Below are positions 19,808 to 29,891 of a stretch of DNA of 64,000 bases, piece by piece. Both the position numbers and the translations under genes were made by a program. Under the pieces are notes generated by a model. It had not been told where the DNA came from and did not search any database. It saw nothing but the letters and a program-made list of their open reading frames with translations. The stretch spans positions 206,676-270,675 of the forward strand of contig CM007341.1 of the NCBI GenBank assembly GCA_000333855.2, in the 5' to 3' direction. Within the stretch, counting starts at the first letter, position 1, and the number at the start of each line of letters is the position of its first letter. Source of the stretch: Endotrypanum monterogeii (Eukaryota > Euglenozoa > Kinetoplastea > Trypanosomatida > Trypanosomatidae).

Positions 19808-21159
19808 AGAGTTTGATCGCTGAACTTGTCTCGGGTGTGCATCGCTGTTTCGTCTTCAGTTTATCTTTTTTTTTTTGGTTTTTTTTTCTTCTTTCGCTTC
19901 TCCGTCTTCTCGCTACCCTCTTCTGTGCATTTCTTAGGGTGGTAGAGAGACTTTTCTACGGTTTCCACCGCCACCGCCACCTCCACCGCCCTCCTTTTTT
20001 TTTTCCACTGTTCAAAGAGCGTTGATGGCGAGAGAGGGTGAGGGGGTGGTGTGTGGAAAACATGATGAGGCTGTCACACAGTCATATTATCTATTCTTCG
20101 TGCGTGGCGTTGTAGCTTTTTGTTTGGTTCACCGCCAATTCCCTCTCTCTCTCACTGCCTCCTCCCCTTCCTTTCCCTCCCCTCTTCTGTCCGTGACGCC
20201 GGTCTTAATTTTTTTTACACTCGCTTTTTTTTTTCATTGATTCGAAGTCTGCACGACTTTCCACACGTGGGTCAACTCTTAATATAACAAGGGCACGTTG
20301 GTCACCAGTCTCTTTTTCATTTACGTAGAGGACACAGTTCAGGAAAACGAGAACATGGTATTGCGTGCTCCTTGTGTAGCCTCGTGTATGCTCATATCCA
20401 TTCATGCACGTATGCATCCGTGTTTTTTTTTTTTTGCATGTTTTTTTTTTTTTCGAGTATGGAAGAGGGGTGGACGGCACCGGAGGATGAGTGCCGTGAG
20501 GAGAGCCGCCCCGCCCCGCCCCCCTTTACCCATTTCCTATAGATCGTGTCTATTTTCACCCCTTCCCCCCCCCTTTGTCGCCTCTTTCTTCCTCTTCCTC
20601 CGAATCTGCGTTGTCGTAGTTCACCAAGCGCTCTGCTTTGCTCGATTTTTTTTCCTTTACATGTGTGAATTAACCTCCCTCCCCTGCTACCCTCTCTCTT
20701 CATTCCCCATTCTTTTCCTGGGCGCGTCATTACAGGATGTGGTGCTTTGTCATCCTAACTTTTTTTTTCCTCGCCTTTTTTTTTTTTGAATCGATAAGAC
20801 AAAAACGCACAAAATAAAAATCGGTTAGCGCACACTTTATCACACACACACACACACAGAGAGACCTTTGGGCAGAAAGAAAATAAGAGGCGACGGGACT
20901 ATATATAAAAAGATAGGGGTGAAAAGGATCAAAAACGATGTTTTTTTTTTTCAGTGAATGGGGAACAAAAAGGAGGGGGCAGAGAGCAGCAGCGACACAA
21001 AAGAAACTAATCAACGAGCCATTAAACGCGGAGGGTTGGAGAAAGCAACAGCTGCAGAAAAGTTCGAAGGTGATGGAAACGTCTAAGTAGAAGAGTGAAA
21101 GCGTCGAATTATGACAGCTTTATTTCTTCTTTTTTTTTTAAAAGTTTGTCACCTCTTCA

Positions 21160-21720
21160 ATGAATTAAAGGCGAGTGTGGGTGGGATCCCCTCGGATGAC
21201 ATCATGGTCGTGTACTCACTGGGTGTGTGAGCCAAGAAGCGCCGTATATCCTCATCTAGTTTAGAAAAGCTTCTTGTGAGTGGGTCAAAACCCTGTTAGG
21301 TGCAGGGTCAGGGTGATTGATCGCCGCTGCTGTCAGAGGGTTAGGCCGTCGGTGGCGTCGCGCCGTGGGGACCCACGAGAATGGTTGTGTTTATACGATT
21401 CATATACATAGGGTGTAGTGGTGGCAATGATTTGAAGTTCTCTTGGATTTGAGGTACCCTCTTTGCGGAGGTGTGTGTGCCTCGAGTCAACCCCAGAAGT
21501 TCACCCTCTGTAGATTCGCGTAACCGAAGCGGCTGTGAAAAGGGTGGCCTGCAAGACCAATGGGTTCAGTTGGGGGTAAGCGCCCTATCGAGATGACGGA
21601 GTCAGCAGTACTGTAAATAGTGTGCCTAGCGCTGTTTAGCAGCACGCGTGGGTGGGGCAGCGCCTGGTGCATGCCAAGAAGGGTGTATGGCGTATTCGCT
21701 TGCATGTTCTATATGACACA
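21160..21720 (+). repeat. Candidate degenerate SIDER-like element
   Basis: A 560-base island in the 3'UTR-side spacer, mixed in composition and without homopolymers, unlike its surroundings. It contains TCAGGGTGA (21308-21316) and CCGCTGCTGTC (21324-21334), also found in the same order at 54066 and 54079. Leishmania 3'UTRs carry about 550-bp extinct retroposons (SIDERs) that affect mRNA stability; size and place fit, but I cannot confirm the family signature. Confidence 0.35.
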
Positions 21721-23723
21721 GTATAAAAGGCAAATGGTAAAAACGCGTTATTCGCTTCTTAATTTCTCTTCCGGAGGAGCGTCACTTGTTTATGACGAAC
21801 TTTCATTTTTTTTTTTGTCAACTTCTTCCCCCTTTTCTCGAACTCCCCTCCTTCCACGTCTGTTTCTGTCGTCGCTGCGCTCTCTTTTTTTCTTTCCAGT
21901 TTTTTCTGTTTTTTTCTCAGTTTTTTCTTTTTTCTCTGTATAACCTCTCTTTATTAGTTGCTTTCAAAGCCCTCCTCCCTCCTCTCCCCCCTCTCCCTGG
22001 CACTTCACCTACTATGCATCAGCTATAGTGAATTCGGTTTAAGTTTCCTTCCTTTTTTTTTTTCATATCCTCTTGGTGGAATTCGGTGATTGCTACGTGC
22101 GTGCAGAGGGGTGGATGGGTAGGTGGGGGAGCTGTGTATGCATGTATGGCTGCGTGTGTGCAGCATGTGTGACAGCCCCATGCTGTCGCCTTTTTCTTCT
22201 TTCGCAATTGCGTGTCTCCCTATCCTGGAACCCTCTCTTCTTCTCCCCGCCCTTGTGCACCCCACACAGGCACTGCCGTTGTTTCTATACCAGGGTGAAA
22301 CAGGGCAAAAAAAAATATATTATATATCAAGGGGTTGGGAAGGGACATGGTTAGAGTTTGATAGTGGTGAGTTTTTCTCCGCTGAGGTTTTTTTTGATTT
22401 TTTTTCTTCATTGTTGTCAACTAATAATTGAAGAGGGAACTAGAGGGAGTTGTTCCGAGTCTCAAACAGGCTGTAGAATATTTGTCAGAGAGTGAGGGCT
22501 CTAAAGGGAGGATGCGAGTAAAGAACACCGAGTAACGCGCAAGCGAGAACGTAAGACAAGGCGTTTTCCCAGGGTTGAGCCGTAAGATAACTGTGGCATA
22601 CCTCTTCCCTGTCTTTGTTACGTTCTTTTTTTTTCCTGCAATTCATGACAATGATTACACCGATTACTAAAGCTTGCGATTAATCTCCCTTTCTCTGTCT
22701 TTTTCCTTTTTCCCTTTCCAGATGTTTTCCTCTTTTTGTTGTTGTGTTACGATGTTTTTTTTTTTTTCCGACTCTGCCCGTCTTCGTGTGTTTGTGTGTC
22801 TGATCATGATTTTGTCTCTATGACTCTCTCCCTCTCTTTTTTTTTTTCTTTGCTCTTTCCATCCGTTTTTTCTCTGGTCCTTTTCGATTCACCGCGTCTT
22901 CAGAGGGATTTTATTGACTTTTTCTCCCCTTTGTTGATTGTTATTATTATTATTCTCTTTCTGTGATTTCGTGTCTATGGATCAGCACTCTTGGGTGTTT
23001 TTTTTTTCCTTCTGAAGCTCATATACATAGCCCCACACCCACACTCACACAACAGCAAAAACAAGCAAAAGATGAACAGGATCACACTCCCTCTCCCCTC
23101 TTCTTCATCGCCATCTTCCTTCCCTCCTCCCCCTCCTCCTCCAAAAAAAAAAAAAATGAGTATTTTGAAATATTCATACACACTCGGGGGCAAAAAAAAA
23201 AAGGGAACAATGATTGTGTATTCGCTCTTCGTTATCACAAAGACTGCGTCGGGATCTTCGAGATGTTTCTCTTTTTAGAAGTCGTTGAGTGTATATGACT
23301 GCTCACCCGACTCATCCCATTCCACGCTTGAATGTTCAAGTGGCCCAGACGAGATGGAGGTGGGGGGAATGGGGGGAGGGGAGGGTGTGTCGGGTGAGAG
23401 GTGCGTATGGTCTGCATAAATCGTTTTTCGGCTACGTCCGGAGACCCAATGCGCGGAAGACACCGTAATCCCTTTCGGTGTCGCAAATTAAGCATTTGGC
23501 TGAGCGGAGGATCTAAGCTGCAGAAGAAAAAAAGGGTAAGGGCGCATCGTGTGTACCTCCCCTCCACTCATGTTTTCTACTTCGATTGAGAGATGCCCAA
23601 TGACGTCTCCTCCAGCTTTTTAAATTCTTGTCTACGTCGCGTTTCTCGCCAAGTGTGAATGTGCTACCTTTTCCCCCCTCTTCCCTCTTTTCTATTTCTT
23701 TACGGCGTTTTACTATTAAAAAT

Positions 23724-23750
23724 ACACACACACACACACACACACACACA
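23724..23750. repeat. (AC)n microsatellite
   Basis: About thirteen uninterrupted AC units, 450 bases before the next gene. Confidence 0.9.
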
Positions 23751-24192
23751 TAGTGAATTGTAACAACTGGCGACCTGGAACACAGATCACTCTCCGGATG
23801 GTTGAACGGAGTGCACCTTGACCCCCCCCCCTTTTTTTTTTTTTTTGTGCTGGGAAGGTACTGGTAACACTCCCCCATCCCTTCCTCAAACCCTTTATTC
23901 GAGCAGTGGGGAGAACGTAGACCGAATGGGAGGATAGAGGAAGGTTTGAGATAGCATAAAGCGCGACAAACGGGTTCCAAGGAGCGTGTGTGTAGGCGCG
24001 CCGGGTGAGGGAAGTAGTCACTCGCGCCATTTCTGTATTTGAGAGTCGAAGCATCTCCTCGTTTTCTGTTTGTCGAGTCACATCGTTTTTTTTTTTCACG
24101 TCCTACGGCGACGCGGCGACAAGGGGGAGGCTTTAACCTTCCACCCCACTCTCCTCCCTCACCACCCGTCACTGCCACCGTCTTCCCGAAAC

Positions 24193-24194
24193 AG
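24193..24194 (+). promoter_or_regulatory. Candidate spliced-leader acceptor
   Basis: A C/T-rich tract (about 24136-24186) ends in CCCGAAACAG; this AG is only 6 bases before the ATG at 24201. If used, the leader contributes nearly all of the 5'UTR. An earlier AG near 24122 is an alternative. Confidence 0.4.
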
Positions 24195-24200
24195 GTAGTC

Positions 24201-27200
24201 ATGCATGGGGAAGAGCTACCCCGCCGGCAAGCTCTCCGACTTGTGCAGCCTTTTCATGTCGGTGACGATGTGGCGTTCAGGTCAGGGAATGCGACAGGCT
24301 GCTCTCCAGCGCCTATGGGCCAGCGGGGGTCGAAGCAGAGCTCGACTCAGCGAACCAGGGCTCGAGCTACTGCTCATGGCAATATCACGACGTCCCTCGA
24401 CTCGTCAAAGGATTTGTCTTGTTTAACATCTTCGTCGGAGGTGCTGCTGTCTTTTCCAGCGCGCAGTGGGGGTGCAGGGGGTGTCATTCCTGCAGCTACC
24501 GTACCTTCCGTCCCCTCCTCGCGGGCTCATCATCCCTGTGATCGCGAGATACCACTCTCGTCCTCCTCTGTTCAGTCGGGGTCATCATCTGTGGATCGGC
24601 TCGCTGCGCTCTTTCAACAGTTTCAGATTTCTCAGGGGGGCTGCTCGCATGCGCCGGAAAGGCGCACGACTGAGAACTCCTTTGAGACGGTCGCTTCCAC
24701 ACCGGCCCCCCCAAAGGGATCTACTTTCTCCGTGAGCTTGGCTCATCCGACACGGAGGGGAAGCGCGAATGTCGGTAGTGGGGTAGCTAGCGAGGGGTTA
24801 TCACAGGGCCCGCGTGTTAGTGCCATCTTGTCGACCCCGCCCCGGTCTCCGCAGCCTGCGTCTGAAGGTGACCAGTTTCAAATAATTCGACCTCGTGAGG
24901 ATGTTGTCAAGCGTGCAGATGGCGGCTCGCCAACACGGTTAACTCCCACAGCGCATCGTAGTGCGAATGGCGAATCGGTTGAGAGGTCAGTATCTCCACC
25001 AGGCGCTGCGGCGCCGTCGCTGTCGTCACGCTCGCAGCCAGCCCGAGCGACAGTGGCGGCGCCACCTACCTTGTCTCGTGTAGGCATTCCCGCATTAATG
25101 GACATTGCTGTCCGTGTTTGGGCTGCGCTGGGATTTTTCGAAATGCGCCCGAAAGAGGGGGTACTGCCGAATGACGGGAGTGGGGTGGTGAATATGTCCT
25201 ATAGCGTTACGGGACCATCGCGTCCCGAAGATGCCGAATCCTTTCTGTGTGGACTACAGGAGTACTTAAGCTTTTATCACGCAGAGTCGCCGGGTGCATC
25301 AGCAACAACGCTTGAGCAGTTCACGGTCCTCCTTCGCAACGGGCTCTGGCGCGTTCTCTTCAATGCTGTTTTTTATTGTCTCACTGCGCTTGATAGACGC
25401 CGGTATCACCGTGGTCCGATTTCCGGCAAGGCGACGGAGGCGTGTACTGGAGGCGCAGGGGCCGCATACGAGATGTTTCACTCATCGACAACGTCTGATG
25501 CATATGACGAGGAGGACAGTGAGGTCCCTGTGAGTCGAAGGGTTCCGGTGCGACTGGTGTGGAAGCACCCGAATGAATCCCACGAGGAGCTCATGGCGCG
25601 ATGTGTGCGGGATACTGTGCCGCCTAGCAGTCCCTTGTGGTCTGTGTTGCCTTCCACCAGTCGCGATCGAGATAAAGACTCGGTTAGCATGGAGCGCAGC
25701 GATCATCGCGGTACTTGGTCGCTATCACCTCGACTCCAACTGGATAAGGCTTACGGCGGCCGCCTGCGCACCGCCTTGCCAATTGCTGAGTGGTACTTCG
25801 TGTTACACTCTCTGACCCAGATAGGGTATCAGCGAGATGCATTTTATTTACAAACACCATACCTCGCTTCGCCACCGGAACTCCTCCTTGCTCTGCTGTG
25901 GCTGACGCAGAGGTATAGGTTGCTGGCGGTTGTCGAGTATGTGGAGCTAAACCGCAGGTATCCTTTTTTGCTTCGGTATCACGTGAGTGACGCGTTTCTC
26001 TGTGGCTCCGCGTCGGCCGCTGGTGCACCGCAGTCCGTCTACGCCACCGCACGTGAACGACTGATTTATCAGCTGTCGTGTGCTTCTGCTTGGCCCCCTG
26101 TGAGCTTCGACGAGAACGCAACCATTGCTACGCGCTTTGCCCAATTGGAGCGTTGCCTAGGCAAGTCGACATCTTCTGGCGAATCTAGTGCTTTGGCGTC
26201 GCTGTCGGAAGCGACTGGTTTCTCCACGGCCACACTGTACGTCCGGCGCCTCATGGCGATCCGGCGGCTTCTCGGCCTCTCCTTCAATCGATTGCACCAC
26301 GCTTTGCAACGACAGGCGGAGCAAGTCAGCCTTCTTGGCGTTGACACTCCGCTCGACGTACAGCTCTGCCGAAAAGAGCATCATGCACTCTACGAGGAAG
26401 TTATTGCGGGCCTCACCTACGTCCAGGCAACGTCGCAGCGGTTGCAGACAGCGACAGACCATCTCGCGAAAGCTGGATCGCTAGTGGCATTTCTTCTGCG
26501 ATATGAAGAGTCGACGGTACCGGCAGAGGAGGTGCTTCTGGCACTAGAGGAGGACAGCGCGACGTGGCTGACCCGCGGCAAGCCAGCGGAGGGGGGCTCT
26601 AACGGTGCAGGGACCAACCTGTCGAATGAAGCACACGCTGCAACGGAGGCCCATAGGTGGCGCCGCGCGGTGCGGCGTGGCGCACTGCCCATCTCGCACT
26701 CTGCGTCAGAGGATTCCTCAGCATCGGCCACAATGTCGGCCGCGTCACTCGCGCAAGGTCTTTCCACGCTGCGAGGTACTCGTGTGAGGGCTACCCTCAC
26801 AGAAATGTGGAGGCGGCTTCTGCGGCGCAGTCACGTCGCACCGCAGACGGTACAACCCGAGAGCCTGCGGTTTTTGTTGGATGCAGAGGCGCAGCAGATG
26901 CAGGAAACTCGTGTGCGGGAGAACATGAGGAATCGTTACTCATTGCAGGCGGCTTTGGCCGCCGAGTTGGCCGTGCTCGGGTACCAGAAGGAACAGCGGA
27001 TCCTTCAATGTCGTCAGTCCGGCACTTCACTCCGTGGGGAAGATGACGGTGGATCAAAAGTCGCACATTCAAGGGTGAATACGCGCGGGGTAGAGGACAG
27101 CAAGAGTGGTGAGGTGGGTTCTGTGCACGTGACTTTGCCGCCACTGGATCTCGTCACCAGCGCTGGTATCGCTTTCGCTCAGCTGCGGTCTGAGGAGGCC

Positions 27201-27476
27201 GTGTACGGCTCAGTCACTCTGGGAAGTGCGGAGCTGCAACTGGCAGAGGTAGGTGAGCCAGCAGCGAACTCGACGACCTCGGCGCGCCTGGAATTGGAGC
27301 GGTTGCAGGTTGTGGAGAGGCATCTGGGTGCTCAGCTACGCCGGCCTGCGTCAACAGCTGCTCGTTCCGAGTACTGCAAGGAGCTCCTGCAAAGACTGCT
27401 CGACCAATACGGCCTTCGCATGGCCACGCCTCTCGCGCGGGGGCCCACCGGTCAGCTGTTGGCGAGTGTCAAGTGA
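24201..27476 (+). CDS. Large protein, possible TEDC1 (tubulin epsilon/delta complex 1) homologue
   Basis: A 1091-aa protein. Residues 1 to about 300 are Ser/Pro/Arg-rich and probably disordered. The middle resembles animal TEDC1 as I recall it: a block with LWRVLFNAVF (from residue 382), a Q-I-G-Y-Q-R segment followed by ELLLALLWL (from residue 560), then a helix with RRLMAIRRLLGLSFNRL (about 680) entering a long helical, coiled-coil-like C-terminal half. TEDC1 works with TEDC2 and delta/epsilon tubulin to keep centriole triplet microtubules; trypanosomatid basal bodies have triplets and the delta and epsilon tubulins. The similarity is by eye only. The first in-frame ATG is at 24201; the frame is open further upstream but without an ATG and before the splice site. 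If not TEDC1, it is an unknown helical protein. Confidence 0.82.
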   Translation: MHGEELPRRQALRLVQPFHVGDDVAFRSGNATGCSPAPMGQRGSKQSSTQRTRARATAHGNITTSLDSSKDLSCLTSSSEVLLSFPARSGGAGGVIPAATVPSVPSSRAHHPCDREIPLSSSSVQSGSSSVDRLAALFQQFQISQGGCSHAPERRTTENSFETVASTPAPPKGSTFSVSLAHPTRRGSANVGSGVASEGLSQGPRVSAILSTPPRSPQPASEGDQFQIIRPREDVVKRADGGSPTRLTPTAHRSANGESVERSVSPPGAAAPSLSSRSQPARATVAAPPTLSRVGIPALMDIAVRVWAALGFFEMRPKEGVLPNDGSGVVNMSYSVTGPSRPEDAESFLCGLQEYLSFYHAESPGASATTLEQFTVLLRNGLWRVLFNAVFYCLTALDRRRYHRGPISGKATEACTGGAGAAYEMFHSSTTSDAYDEEDSEVPVSRRVPVRLVWKHPNESHEELMARCVRDTVPPSSPLWSVLPSTSRDRDKDSVSMERSDHRGTWSLSPRLQLDKAYGGRLRTALPIAEWYFVLHSLTQIGYQRDAFYLQTPYLASPPELLLALLWLTQRYRLLAVVEYVELNRRYPFLLRYHVSDAFLCGSASAAGAPQSVYATARERLIYQLSCASAWPPVSFDENATIATRFAQLERCLGKSTSSGESSALASLSEATGFSTATLYVRRLMAIRRLLGLSFNRLHHALQRQAEQVSLLGVDTPLDVQLCRKEHHALYEEVIAGLTYVQATSQRLQTATDHLAKAGSLVAFLLRYEESTVPAEEVLLALEEDSATWLTRGKPAEGGSNGAGTNLSNEAHAATEAHRWRRAVRRGALPISHSASEDSSASATMSAASLAQGLSTLRGTRVRATLTEMWRRLLRRSHVAPQTVQPESLRFLLDAEAQQMQETRVRENMRNRYSLQAALAAELAVLGYQKEQRILQCRQSGTSLRGEDDGGSKVAHSRVNTRGVEDSKSGEVGSVHVTLPPLDLVTSAGIAFAQLRSEEAVYGSVTLGSAELQLAEVGEPAANSTTSARLELERLQVVERHLGAQLRRPASTAARSEYCKELLQRLLDQYGLRMATPLARGPTGQLLASVK

Positions 27477-27757
27477 GCTTTTATTCGGTGATGGAGGGTT
27501 ATGCCTATATAAGCGCATATATCTTTTTCGGGCGTCGAATAATGACATTGCTTTCACCTGGTAAGTGAAAGGGGCCACGCAGCATCGCATGCGGAGTACA
27601 CTCGAACAGCAGTTTCTCTCTTACATGCATACACACACACACACACACATACACATGTGCATACATACACATACAAATATAAAGATGCAGACAATGCCTT
27701 AGCAGCTAACGTTGAGGTAGCGTCCCGGGTCCCACGCACTCATTTGAGAGAAAGGCG

Positions 27758-27786
27758 ACACACACACACACACACACACACACACA
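27758..27786. repeat. (AC)n microsatellite
   Basis: About fourteen AC units in the 3'UTR-side spacer. Confidence 0.9.
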
Positions 27787-28888
27787 ACCGAAAAAAAAAA
27801 AAGTGCTGGTGAAGTCACCAAATGTCTGGATAGGGGTCTCTCCCGTCTCAGACGCCGATTCCTTTTTTTTTTCTCTTCCACACTCATCAGCACGCACACA
27901 GTGTATATTCGCTCTTTTGTTAGCCAAGTGTGTAGGGTAGTCGCATTTCTCGCTCAAATTCGTTTCCCTATCATCTAGCGAAAAGCAGCAACAGAAAGAG
28001 TCTGGGTGTGTGCAGGATGTACCTGCCCCCCATCCCTCTTCAGAGCATTCAACCAGTGTATCTGTGCAGGTTCACCACTCTTATGCCTCATCATGTTCTT
28101 CTGCTTTTATTTCCCTCTCCCCTTCCTCCGTACTCAACCCCCCGTCTCCGTGGTCGACACGGTCACGTTCGTTTAAAGAAGTTTTCCTTGTACTACTCTT
28201 CTCCACTTATTCTCGCCAACATAAAGAACAAGCAAAAAGAAGATCAACAGCACCGCCATACGAACGGGGAGGGCGAACACCACCGCCGTAGAGGGATATC
28301 CAGTCTTTGTGTGTGTGTGTGTGCCATGTTGAGAGGTCGTCTGTCTGCGTACGGAGTATACATGCGTACCATTATTTCTCACCCTTGAGGAAAGTTCTCT
28401 GGTTCTTCTTGGGTGCCGAGTCCCAGAAAATATATTTACACTGACGTGTGGTCCGTTGCAGCGTGCAGAGTTAGTCTACGTGTCCTTTCGGGTGCATAGG
28501 CTTGCCTTGACATGCGAGGAGGTAGAGACAGTCATTCTGAAGAGATTTCTACATATCTTTTGTGTTATTCGGATTGCTGAGATTTCACCGTGTCGGACTT
28601 GATTTACTTTTGCTCACTGTCGTCAAGCTTGTGTGTCTCTCCCTGCTCTTTCTTTTCTTTCTCTCTATTAAGCGGGTAAAAAGAATTCTTGGTTTGCCAC
28701 CTCTCGTTGCTCTCATCATCTTGCTTCCCTCCGTCCTCTACTTTCTCCTCCTTGCCCATCTGTGCACCAGGACTCATCATTATCATTTTTCTTTTCTGCT
28801 GAAAAAATTTTTTTTTTTTCTTTTCCGAGTGCTCTGCGCTTTTGCTCCTCACCACCCCCCTCCTCTCCTTCCCTGTTCTCGCACGTAC

Positions 28889-28890
28889 AG
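28889..28890 (+). promoter_or_regulatory. Candidate spliced-leader acceptor for the Rab gene
   Basis: CCTCCTCTCCTTCCCTGTTC is followed by TCGCACGTACAG; the AG lies 153 bases before the ATG. A second AG at 28920-28921 is possible. Confidence 0.5.
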
Positions 28891-28986
28891 ACGAGCCTTC
28901 TCACTACCCTACATTGCACAGGTTCTGTGTAGCTAATCGGTGGCAGGGGGAGGGGCGTGTTAGCGCTTTGTCCTTTCCCTTCCCCT

Positions 28987-29031
28987 CGTCTGTCTGTCTG
29001 TCGATCGATCGATCGATCGCTCGATTGATCG
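28987..29031. repeat. Tetranucleotide tract (TGTC)n-(GATC)n in the Rab 5'UTR
   Basis: Three or so TGTC units pass directly into four GATC units and a degenerate continuation, ending 11 bases before the start codon. GATC repeats are self-complementary, so the leader could fold. The tract lies between the splice acceptor and the ATG. Confidence 0.75.
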
Positions 29032-29042
29032 CGCTGCCCGTT

Positions 29043-29891
29043 ATGAAGACGTTGACGCTAAAAGTTGTGCTTCTCGGCGAGGGCCGTGTCGGCAAAACGT
29101 CGTTGATTTCTCGCTACGTGCACAATACTTTTGATGAGAAAGAGGCGAGTACAGTGCAGGCGAGCATGTTCAGCTCTAAGGAGGTCCCCATCAACAACTC
29201 TAGCAATGCTCCAGGTGCCATCCGTGAGGTAGACTTAGTGTTGTGGGACACAGCGGGACAGGAACGCTTCCACGCACTCGCACCAATGTACTACCGCAAC
29301 GCCGAGGGAGCTATTATCGTGTACGATATCACCGATGCAGACACGCTTCGCAAAGCGCGTACCTGGGCCAAAGAACTTTACGCAGTTCTGGGGGAGGGTA
29401 ACGTGCAGCTTGTCTTATGCGGGAACAAGGCGGACGTCCCGCCTGCGGAGTGGGAGGTAAGCGAGGGTGAAGGGGCAGCCATGGCGGCCGAACTGGGTGC
29501 CGTCCACTTATTTGCAAGTGCAAAGACGGGGAAAAATGTAGCGGAGGTTTTTTGTGCGATAGCGACACAGGTTGTGCGTAGTCGCGAGGCCTCTAGGATG
29601 GATGGATGTCTTACCGGTGCTAGTGGCAGCTGTGGCGGCTTATACTCGGGCATGGGGGCTCACACGCCCTCGCGCTCGCGTCCACGGCGTGGGCTGATGA
29701 TTGTGACGGAGGGCGGGGAGGCAGTGACACGAGGCCGAAGTTCCCCTAGCGAAAGTCGACCTTACGGCGATATCACACCGCCTCGAGCCCATCGCTACGG
29801 CAGCAGTGGCAACAGCAAAGCCATTACACTTGACACTGATAGCAGCTCTGGCGCAGCATCGGCAGCACAAAACAGCAGCAGTTGTTGCTGA
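29043..29891 (+). CDS. RAB21: Rab21-type small GTPase
   Basis: A 282-aa Rab protein with all nucleotide-binding motifs: G1 GEGRVGKT (residues 12-19), a switch I threonine in ASTVQAS, G3 WDTAGQE with the catalytic glutamine, G4 NKAD, and G5 SAK. The stretch WDTAGQERFHALAPMYYRN and the following VYDITDAD closely follow Rab21, an early-endosomal Rab related to Rab5. The end is SSSCC, a double-cysteine site for geranylgeranylation. The C-terminal linker (about residues 190-277) is longer than usual and rich in Ser, Gly and Arg; animal Rab21 is about 225 residues. The ATG at 29043 begins the domain directly; the longer upstream frame crosses the splice site and 5'UTR repeat and is not coding. Confidence 0.9.
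   Translation: MKTLTLKVVLLGEGRVGKTSLISRYVHNTFDEKEASTVQASMFSSKEVPINNSSNAPGAIREVDLVLWDTAGQERFHALAPMYYRNAEGAIIVYDITDADTLRKARTWAKELYAVLGEGNVQLVLCGNKADVPPAEWEVSEGEGAAMAAELGAVHLFASAKTGKNVAEVFCAIATQVVRSREASRMDGCLTGASGSCGGLYSGMGAHTPSRSRPRRGLMIVTEGGEAVTRGRSSPSESRPYGDITPPRAHRYGSSGNSKAITLDTDSSSGAASAAQNSSSCC

Larger units (their letters stand above)
19808..24200 (+). other. Long intergenic spacer with an island of different composition
   Basis: This 4.4-kb stretch holds no credible gene. It is T/C-rich with many T runs, apart from an island at about 21160-21720 that is G-rich and non-repetitive (annotated separately). A CA repeat lies at 23724-23750. The open frames over 23200-24200 come from homopolymers and lack protein-like composition. 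Confidence 0.6.
27477..29042 (+). other. Intergenic spacer
   Basis: A 1.6-kb spacer with CA repeats at 27631-27649 and 27758-27786, a GT tract at 28309-28322, and strongly C/T-rich sequence from 28700 to 28890, which ends in the splice acceptor for the Rab gene. No other feature seen. Confidence 0.6.
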
